A stretch of DNA of 37,883 nt from a bacterium D16-36. GTDB taxonomy: Bacteria; Bacillota; Clostridia; Lachnospirales; Lachnospiraceae. The notes under the pieces were generated by a model. It searched no databases. It saw nothing but the letters and a program-made list of their open reading frames with translations, and was not told the origin of the DNA. The position numbers were made by a program, and so were the translations under genes. The stretch lies in NCBI GenBank assembly GCA_003611745.1, contig RAYF01000055.1:1-37883 (forward strand), in the 5' to 3' direction. Of this stretch, positions 33,288 through 37,883 are shown in pieces. Within the stretch, counting starts at the first letter, position 1. Each line of letters begins with the position of its first letter.

Positions 33288-34383
33288 AAGTTATAGGAGT
33301 TTTTTGTTTTCGTGCGGGGATTAATTTTCCTATCCCTATAAATAGTAACTGCCTTGCTAATTCAATGATAGCGCCTGCAAAGAAAACGAACATCATGATA
33401 GAAACAATACGTATCAGGTTAACCGTTAAATCAGAACAGTCCATTTTAGAAAAATCAAATTTGCTCCAAATAAGGTCGCGCATATATTCTAATTCATGGA
33501 TGGCATAAATTCCTATCGTAGTAGATGCGATAACATTGACAACTCTGCTGTAAAAATGCAGGTCTTTAAAAAATGAAAGTGCAAATACTGCTGTCAACAC
33601 CACAAGTGGATTGGCATAGCTCATAGCTACATCTTCATACGTCAGAAATTCATCAAACCGGGTCCAGATAAAGTAATTGATGATTACGCAGAAAAAGGCC
33701 CCAAATAAATATAAGAATTGTGGTATCTTTCTTTTCTTCCCATATAGCCCAATATAGCCGCCTATCATATATATATACATAAAAGAAAACACATTCTTGC
33801 CGGTAAACAGGCCATCATGTCCATTATCGCGCAACACATCCCAGAAAGGCTCCAAATTAGACAGGCACAGCCATAAACTCATTACGACGGACGTGAGGAT
33901 AAGCAGTATCTGATATTCATATTTCGTTATTCTCTGCAGCGCAATATTCATAAAAGGGGCAAACAGGCATAACAAAATGTAGTCTGTTAAAAAATACCAT
34001 TCCTGTGAAAACAGCGGAAGAAGCATTTTTCCGACAATAATAGGAACCGTATATTCTGTCTCAAATACGTTTCTATTCGCAAGTACAATTATTCCCAGTA
34101 CAACAGAATAAAAGAATATTGTGGCATATAAAGATAGGACTCGGCGGTAAGATTTTTTCAAATCAAAGGATGAATGAACCATAAAATAGCCTGTAATAAT
34201 AACAAAAATATTGACCGCTGGGCGGAAAAACAGCCTCATAAAATGGGCACTGGACCAGACAATCCCACCTTGCTCACAAGCACTGTCAAAATATCCTCCA
34301 TAAACAAAAATGTGGACACCGATTACCATTAACATAGCAAAAATCCGCAAAAGTTCAATGCCGGAATCCCTCTTTTTTTTCAT
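33286..34383 (-). CDS. Acyltransferase 3 family membrane protein
   Basis: A 365-residue polytopic protein with about ten TM helices. The start R-D-S-G-I-E-L-L-R-I-F-A-M-L-M-V-I-G-V-H is the standard opening of acyltransferase 3 (OafA/WecH-like) proteins; the His near residue 23 is the conserved catalytic candidate. They move acetyl or other acyl groups from the cytoplasm to surface glycans. GAGG lies 9 nt before the ATG on the minus strand. It stands alone, convergent to the sugar transporter, and no glycan-synthesis genes adjoin it. The substrate is unknown. Confidence 0.87.
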   Translation of the reverse strand: MKKKRDSGIELLRIFAMLMVIGVHIFVYGGYFDSACEQGGIVWSSAHFMRLFFRPAVNIFVIITGYFMVHSSFDLKKSYRRVLSLYATIFFYSVVLGIIVLANRNVFETEYTVPIIVGKMLLPLFSQEWYFLTDYILLCLFAPFMNIALQRITKYEYQILLILTSVVMSLWLCLSNLEPFWDVLRDNGHDGLFTGKNVFSFMYIYMIGGYIGLYGKKRKIPQFLYLFGAFFCVIINYFIWTRFDEFLTYEDVAMSYANPLVVLTAVFALSFFKDLHFYSRVVNVIASTTIGIYAIHELEYMRDLIWSKFDFSKMDCSDLTVNLIRIVSIMMFVFFAGAIIELARQLLFIGIGKLIPARKQKTPIT

Positions 34384-34415
34384 GTCTCTCGCCTCTTTTC
34401 CAAAAGATAAACGAG

Positions 34416-34421
34416 ATTATA
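34416..34421 (-). promoter_or_regulatory. Candidate -10 element for the acyltransferase gene
   Basis: On the minus strand TATAAT occurs about 33 nt before the ATG. The best -35 (TTGCAA) is 20 nt away, longer than usual, so the promoter is weak or activator-dependent. Confidence 0.4.
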
Positions 34422-34497
34422 CTATCACAAAAATTCATCGTTTGCAACGGGTATTTTAGAAAATTGTCCGATATTTATAGTCGGTTTTACGTTCTTC

Positions 34498-34935
34498 TTA
34501 TAAAATTTCAAATTCATCATCTAGCAGTATCCAATTTGCAAGAAAAAGCCGCATTAACTGCCAGTACCCCATCCCCCGCAGTGAAAATTCCTTAACCAGA
34601 TTAAATTTTGCTCTCATACTCCGCACATCTTCAAACCAGACTTCGTGTTCCACACCATTTTCAATATAATTAAAATATGGCGACTGGGCCTTTTCATCAA
34701 ATCCAATTGCCACGCCGTGTTCTATTGCCAACTGAACCGCCTGAACGTTGCCGATTGTACTTGCTTTCGTTACTCCTTTTTCATATGGCAGCGGCCAGTC
34801 GTATCCATAATTTGGAATGCCAAGATTTATTTTATTAACCGGGATTTCCGTAACTGCATACTCGACAACCTGACGGACTTTGTCAATTGGAGCTACGGCC
34901 TGCGGTTCACTGTACGTGTAACCCCACTCATGCGG
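34498..34935 (-). pseudogene. 3' remnant of a GH18 (YaaH-like) glycoside hydrolase
   Basis: On the minus strand the frame after an in-frame TAA at 34936-34938 reads H-E-W-G-Y-T-Y-S-E-P, then P-I-D-K-V-R-Q-V-V-E-Y-A, I-N-L-G-I-P-N-Y-G-Y-D-W, F-D-E-K-A-Q-S-P-Y-F and V-W-F-E-D-V-R-S. This is the C-terminal third of GH18 proteins of the YaaH/SleL type, which act on spore or wall peptidoglycan. The catalytic D-x-x-D-x-D-x-E motif and any LysM repeats would lie upstream and are absent. The last 20 residues also differ from the family's usual end. No start or promoter remains, so the gene is a fragment. Confidence 0.75.
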
Positions 34936-35087
34936 TTATAGACGTTATAGTTTCTTTTTCTACACTATGTCTGATAAATATATGGCAGTCATTTTGCGGC
35001 GGGCCGGACAGCAAAGAATAGGAAACCTAAAGTCATGAAAAAGGATAAATTTCATAAGATGTAAAAATGTACAAAAAGAGGTTATTT

Positions 35088-35261
35088 ATGCAGGAAATAT
35101 ATAGAGATGGTAATGCGGTAGTAATTATTAGTGACGAATGCTGTGTAACCAGCCAAAAGGAGATTGATTATATTTTAAAAAGGTATTCAACAATCGTTGC
35201 AGAATTAAAGGCAAAACAATTAAGTATGAAAGAGGAAGAGGAAAAAACGATGGATGGTTAG
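35088..35261 (+). CDS. Small hypothetical protein, likely from a mobile element
   Basis: A 57-residue protein from ATG 35088 after AAAGAGG. It begins M-Q-E-I-Y-R-D-G-N-A-V-V-I-I-S-D-E-C-C and ends in a charged helix. I recall similar short ORFs next to site-specific recombinase genes of integrative elements, but no recombinase follows: the frame starting at 35252 stops after a few codons. An upstream in-frame ATG at 35067 lacks a ribosome site. Function unknown. Confidence 0.55.
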   Translation: MQEIYRDGNAVVIISDECCVTSQKEIDYILKRYSTIVAELKAKQLSMKEEEEKTMDG

Positions 35262-35358
35262 CGGAATTATGCAGTTGGAATATGTTTAATTGGGATATGA
35301 AATATTCTATTAGTAATAAGGAGAAATGGGAAAATAACCTTGTAATGCAATCTGAGAA

Positions 35359-35387
35359 TTGTCATAAAAGAAAGAATATGATAAAAT
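35359..35387 (+). promoter_or_regulatory. Promoter of the type I toxin mRNA
   Basis: TTGTCA (35359-35364), a 17-nt spacer and TAAAAT (35382-35387), with TG one base before the -10 (extended -10). Start near 35394, giving a leader of about 84 nt. Confidence 0.7.
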
Positions 35388-35421
35388 ATTGGCGAGGAAC
35401 AATCGTGTTGCAAGGTGGTAG

Positions 35422-35469
35422 CCTCCCAAAACTTCATGCCCGGTTTGCCGGGGTACATAAGAGGGGAGG
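35422..35469 (+). promoter_or_regulatory. Ribosome-site sequestration hairpin in the toxin leader
   Basis: CCTCCC (35422-35427) is complementary to GGGAGG (35464-35469), the ribosome site of the toxin ORF. Between them CCCGG (35439-35443) and CCGGG (35448-35452) form a stable inner hairpin. Folding would hide the ribosome site, as is common for type I toxins. Confidence 0.7.
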
Positions 35470-35477
35470 TGGCGCAA

Positions 35478-35594
35478 ATGACAGCTTTTGAAATCATTTC
35501 GATTTTCATAGGTATATTGGCTTTGTTAATTGCCTTTGGTAGTTTTGTTATAGCGCTGCTTGTCTTACTCGATAAGAGGAACAAGCGGAAATAA
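35478..35594 (+). CDS. Putative holin-like type I toxin peptide
   Basis: A 38-residue peptide starting M-T-A-F-E-I-I-S, with one hydrophobic helix (about 5-31) and a basic tail D-K-R-N-K-R-K. This is the form of the putative holin-like toxin family (Holin_tox; TxpA/BsrG-like), whose members insert in the membrane. A very strong site GGGGAGGT lies 8 nt before ATG 35478. The leader can fold over that site, a dedicated promoter lies upstream and an antisense promoter faces the 3' end, as in txpA/RatA-type modules. It is too short for normal gene calling. Toxicity is inferred from family and layout. Confidence 0.85.
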   Translation: MTAFEIISIFIGILALLIAFGSFVIALLVLLDKRNKRK

Positions 35595-35684
35595 ATAAGC
35601 CTACCTTGTACTTGGCGGTCTAGGTAGGCATAAAAACTTATCTCGGAGGTCAACCACTTTGTGGGCGGTTGTTTCCTCTTTTGT
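35589..35684 (-). ncRNA. Antisense RNA antitoxin (RatA-like in layout)
   Basis: The minus-strand promoter at 35691-35719 would start an RNA near 35684 that runs leftward over the 3' untranslated part of the toxin mRNA. It contains two hairpins: CAA-CCAC/GTGG-TTG at 35651-35671 and GCCTACC/GGTAGGC at 35599-35629. The second is followed on the minus strand by TTATTTATTT (35598-35589), a plausible end. Length would be about 95 nt. Pairing with the toxin mRNA 3' end would promote its decay or block it. The ends are predictions. Confidence 0.65.
35651..35682 (+). terminator. Terminator of the toxin mRNA
   Basis: CCAC-TTT-GTGG with outer CAA/TTG arms is followed by TTTCCTCTTTT. It would end the toxin transcript about 85 nt after the stop codon. 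Confidence 0.65.
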
Positions 35685-35690
35685 ATCTGT

Positions 35691-35719
35691 AATATAACAT
35701 ATTCCCTGAATAAATTCAA
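35691..35719 (-). promoter_or_regulatory. Antisense RNA promoter
   Basis: Read on the minus strand: TTGAAT (35719-35714), a 17-nt spacer and TATATT (35696-35691) with an upstream TG (extended -10). It faces the toxin gene. Confidence 0.75.
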
Positions 35720-35799
35720 GAAAAATTTCCGTTAATGCAAACCGTTAGGGGAGTAATAGACTATTGCCAAAACAGAAGCAGGAATAATGAGGAGAAAGA

Positions 35800-36222
35800 A
35801 TGATGGCAGGAATAAGATATGTACAAATGGATGATAAAGCTTTTTGGTATAGCCTTGATAATCATTTACCAGAATCAGAGTATGCAAATAAGGTTTACAA
35901 TAAGCAGGGGTATATATTAACAGAAGGTAATAAAGCAATTGGTTTGCTAAGGTATAATCTTTTTTGGGACAATACTCCATTTTGTAATCTGCTGATGATT
36001 GAGGAAAGGTATCGGGGAAAAGGTTATGGCAGGCAGATGATGGAATACTGGGAGAAAGATATGAAGGGGCAAGGGTATGGCATGATATTGACTTCCACAC
36101 AGGTGGATGAAACAGCCCAGAATTTTTATCGAAAACTAGGTTATAAAGACTGCGGCGGTTTTGTAATTGATATTCCGAAATATGCACAACCGATGGAGCT
36201 GTTATTAGTAAAAGCAATTTAG
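35800..36222 (+). CDS. GNAT-family N-acetyltransferase
   Basis: A 140-residue cytoplasmic enzyme of normal GNAT length. Motif A is clear: L-M-I-E-E-R-Y-R-G-K-G-Y-G-R-Q-M-M (residues about 67-83), which binds acetyl-CoA. A C-terminal N-F-Y-R-K-L-G-Y follows at about 108-115. The acceptor (amine, peptide or antibiotic) cannot be read from the sequence. AGGAG precedes ATG 35800; a second ATG at 35803 is equally possible. Codon use is AT-rich, like the neighbouring nucleoside phosphorylase and unlike the sulfatase locus. Confidence 0.85.
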   Translation: MMAGIRYVQMDDKAFWYSLDNHLPESEYANKVYNKQGYILTEGNKAIGLLRYNLFWDNTPFCNLLMIEERYRGKGYGRQMMEYWEKDMKGQGYGMILTSTQVDETAQNFYRKLGYKDCGGFVIDIPKYAQPMELLLVKAI

Positions 36223-36307
36223 GATGTGAATTTTGGTGAAAAAAATTTCCCAATTTCGCTACTTAAGTCAAAAGTTAAGATGTATGGTACTGTATAGAGA
36301 ATTAAGC

Positions 36308-36313
36308 TATAAT
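36308..36313 (+). promoter_or_regulatory. Candidate -10 element for the nucleoside phosphorylase gene
   Basis: TATAAT lies 29 nt before ATG 36343. No good -35 hexamer is present at 16-18 nt, so this is a weak call. Confidence 0.35.
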
Positions 36314-36342
36314 CTGATAAAGTGTGAGAAAGGAACATTGAT

Positions 36343-37113
36343 ATGGCAGTATTTAAAAATGAAATACCGATATTAGAATTTGATACAGAACAAAGTGCAG
36401 TTATAGTGCCAGGACATCATTCTGATTATAAATTCCCACAAAAGGCAGTAATGCTTTTTATGGAATCTCAAGTAGATGATTTCGCAGCTCAAAATGAATG
36501 TGAAATGGTTGGAAGATTCGTAAGTGTTACGAAGGAATTTTGTGTTTATAAAACAAAAATAAATAGTATAGATATTGTATTTGTACAAGCCCCTCTTGGA
36601 GGGGCGGGTGCTGTACAGATTATGGAGCAGTTAATTGCAGGAGGCGTGGAAGAAATAATAGCTGCAGGATGTTGCGGGGCTTTAGTTGAAGATACGGAAG
36701 GCTCTTTTTTTGTTCCTACCGCAGCGCTTAGGCAGGAAGGAACATCATATCATTATTTACCACCTTCGCGGGAAATTGAATTAGATTCTGCTCCAATCGA
36801 AGCAATATGTAAAGTATTAGAAAATGCAGAGTTAAGTTATAGAACCTGCAGAACATGGACAACAGATGGATTTTACCGAGAAACAAAAGAAATGGTTCGG
36901 TATCGAAAAGCAGAAGGATATTCCGTTGTAGAAATGGAATGTGCATCTTTGGCTGCTTGTGCAAAAATGAGAGGTATTTTATTTGGACAAGTGCTTTTTA
37001 CTGCAGATTCATTGGCAGATGTTGATGCATATGATACAAGAAATTTTGGAAATGACTTCTTTGCAGCAGCTATGAAAATTGCAATGGAAGCAATCACGCA
37101 GGTGCAGCCATGA
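36343..37113 (+). CDS. Nucleoside phosphorylase (PNP/UDP family)
   Basis: A 256-residue enzyme of the purine nucleoside/uridine phosphorylase family, which splits a nucleoside with phosphate into base and ribose 1-phosphate. Visible marks are G-H-H-S-D-Y near 24-29 in the phosphate-binding region, P-L-G-G-A-G-A near 84-90, A-A-G-C-C-G-A-L near 107-114, and V-V-E-M-E-C-A-S-L near 193-201, whose Met-Glu contacts the ribose. The T-A-D-S-L-A-D segment near 222-228 occupies the place of the catalytic Asp loop. The sequence is divergent, so purine or pyrimidine preference is uncertain. AAAGGA precedes ATG 36343. Its stop overlaps a small downstream ORF (ATGA). Confidence 0.8.
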   Translation: MAVFKNEIPILEFDTEQSAVIVPGHHSDYKFPQKAVMLFMESQVDDFAAQNECEMVGRFVSVTKEFCVYKTKINSIDIVFVQAPLGGAGAVQIMEQLIAGGVEEIIAAGCCGALVEDTEGSFFVPTAALRQEGTSYHYLPPSREIELDSAPIEAICKVLENAELSYRTCRTWTTDGFYRETKEMVRYRKAEGYSVVEMECASLAACAKMRGILFGQVLFTADSLADVDAYDTRNFGNDFFAAAMKIAMEAITQVQP

Positions 37114-37235
37114 AATCAAAAAACGGAATATTGGATTGTCAGTATTGGGTTAAAAGATTTTATTCTCGCGTACGCGACGAGCCAAACACAATGCTTGCAA
37201 GGAACTGGAAGTTCCTTTTCACTTGGCAGTTCTAA
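37110..37235 (+). CDS. Short ORF overlapping the phosphorylase stop
   Basis: A 41-codon frame starts at an ATG overlapping the preceding stop (ATGA). Its first 18 or so residues (M-K-S-K-N-G-I-L-D-C-Q-Y-W) look coding, but from about codon 20 it runs into the hairpin-rich element that begins near 37166. It may be the remaining start of a gene whose body was replaced. No family recognised. Confidence 0.3.
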   Translation: MKSKNGILDCQYWVKRFYSRVRDEPNTMLARNWKFLFTWQF

Positions 37236-37312
37236 GTGTCAGTGGCACTTGTTTAGAACGGACCGAAACGGAGTGTAGACCAAATACCCCGCCCCTTGTG
37301 GCGGGGTATTTG
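37166..37312. repeat. Hairpin-rich intergenic element
   Basis: Four palindromic structures follow one another: TCGCGTACGCGA (37166-37177), GGAACT-GGA-AGTTCC (37201-37215), GTTCTAA/TTAGAAC with inner AGTG/CACT (37229-37259), and CAAATACCCCGCC/GGCGGGGTATTTG (37281-37312, 13-bp stem, loop CCTTGT). The last could terminate or be processed but has no T-run after it. The kinase-like gene downstream lacks its 5' part exactly where the element ends, so it may be an inserted mobile or RNA-coding sequence. No transposase is present. Confidence 0.55.
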
Positions 37313-37343
37313 ACTTGACCATTGGAATTTTGAAAAATATTAA

Positions 37344-37811
37344 ATGGATACCACTATAAAAAGTCCTAAAGAAAAATTTATGCAATTAGCAGTTAATGAA
37401 AGGCTAAAAGCAGTAGATGTGTTGTTTTCTTTTTTGCAAAATGTGAATGAAAAAGGATATATTGCTGTTGATTTTTATGACGGTAGTATTATGTACGATT
37501 TTTCAACAAATAGGACCACGATTTGCGACATTGATTTTTTTCAAAAGGTTCCCGTCATTAATGATAGAGGGACTGAGTGGTTTGGGACAAAACGTTTCAA
37601 AGCACCTGAGGAATATATCAAAGGTAGTGTTATTGATGAACAAACAAATATTTTTACACTTGGAGCACTGATTTTTGAGTTTTTTGGGTTCTTTTCTGAT
37701 GAAGAAATCAGACAAAGATATTGTAACAATCAATTTCGTCCATGTTCATACTCTAATTGGCAATTGAATAGTGAAAGTTACCAAGTTGCAATTAAGGCTG
37801 TAAATTCGTAA
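37344..37811 (+). pseudogene. Truncated serine/threonine protein kinase-like protein
   Basis: The 155 residues match the C-lobe of a protein-kinase fold: I-A-V-D-F-Y-D-G-S-I-M-Y-D at the catalytic loop region, I-C-D-I-D-F-F in place of D-F-G, F-K-A-P-E-E-Y as the A-P-E motif, and D-E-Q-T-N-I-F-T-L-G as the helix F start. The N-lobe with its Gly-rich loop and Lys is missing, and the frame stops shortly before the usual final helix. The ATG at 37344 has no ribosome site. It is most likely a 5'-truncated and 3'-shortened remnant of a kinase of about 270 residues. A small active form is unlikely without the N-lobe. Confidence 0.65.
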
Positions 37812-37840
37812 ACGGTAAACCACAAGTACCTTGATATTTT

Positions 37841-37868
37841 TAAGCCGCATTTGCGGCTTATTTATTTT
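37841..37868 (+). terminator. Rho-independent terminator
   Basis: TAAGCCGC (37841-37848) pairs perfectly with GCGGCTTA (37853-37860) around ATTT, followed by TTTATTTT. It ends the kinase-like gene region. Confidence 0.85.
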
Positions 37869-37883
37869 CGATTTTCATATGAC

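Noticed and set aside
36240-36300. A second type I toxin or RNA gene between the acetyltransferase and phosphorylase genes
   Set aside because: No short hydrophobic frame, strong hairpin or promoter pair was found in this AT-rich gap.
1-37883. CRISPR array, tRNA or rRNA genes, replication origin
   Set aside because: No regularly spaced repeats, no tRNA-like cloverleaf and no rRNA signature was noticed on either strand.

Overview
The window looks like chromosomal DNA of a gut-type Firmicute, most likely a Lachnospiraceae (Clostridium cluster XIVa) relative. It has moderate GC, strong GGAGG-type ribosome binding sites, LTGC lipoproteins, a YesN/YesM regulator pair beside a YtfQ-type sugar transporter, and Lys-rich Ig-like surface proteins. 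The genus cannot be set from sequence reading alone. No rRNA, tRNA, CRISPR array or intact transposase was seen.

Layout. (1) 1-4660 is accessory and decayed DNA. It holds the tail of a Panacea-domain antitoxin, a four-helix membrane protein gene split by a 124-bp palindromic repeat, a frameshifted acetyltransferase, an intact Schlafen/AlbA-type ATP-binding regulator, a PIN-domain toxin remnant and two small unknown ORFs. (2) 4955-20595 carries four co-directional genes: a secreted alkylsulfatase-like metallo-beta-lactamase-fold lipoprotein, a 2641-aa secreted Calx-beta/Ig-like protein, a 1023-aa secreted Ig-like/beta-propeller protein and a 782-aa MalT-like LuxR regulator with an NTPase domain. 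Structured intergenic elements separate the first three. (3) 20608-20862 is the stub of a B12-binding radical SAM gene carrying a 17-bp perfect inverted repeat. (4) 21023-24579 is an ABC ATPase/FtsX permease pair behind a promoter with 11-bp direct repeats. (5) 24865-33128 is a sugar-uptake locus: YesN response regulator, YesM kinase, then a YtfQ-YtfR-YtfT-YjfF-type transporter. (6) 33160-37883 is again accessory. It has a second copy of the palindromic repeat, a convergent acyltransferase, the 3' end of a GH18 gene, a small ORF, a complete-looking type I toxin-antitoxin module, a GNAT acetyltransferase, a nucleoside phosphorylase, a hairpin-rich element and a truncated protein-kinase-like gene.

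How the genes may work together. In region 2 the sulfatase would act outside the membrane, the two giant proteins would decorate the wall or bind polymer there, and the LuxR protein is a plausible local regulator; this is inference from gene order. In region 5 YesM would sense an extracellular sugar signal and YesN would activate ytfQ through TCGTAAAA repeats just upstream of its promoter; a terminator after ytfQ would keep the binding protein in excess over the membrane parts.

The most notable signals are three. The paired palindromic repeats (617-741 and 33160-33287) share a structured core with compensatory base changes, and one copy breaks a gene whose frame is restored by exact removal of 124 bp. 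The type I toxin module near 35360-35720 has identifiable sense and antisense promoters and a sequestered ribosome binding site. The four-gene secreted sulfatase/giant-protein/LuxR locus is the best candidate for an undescribed system.
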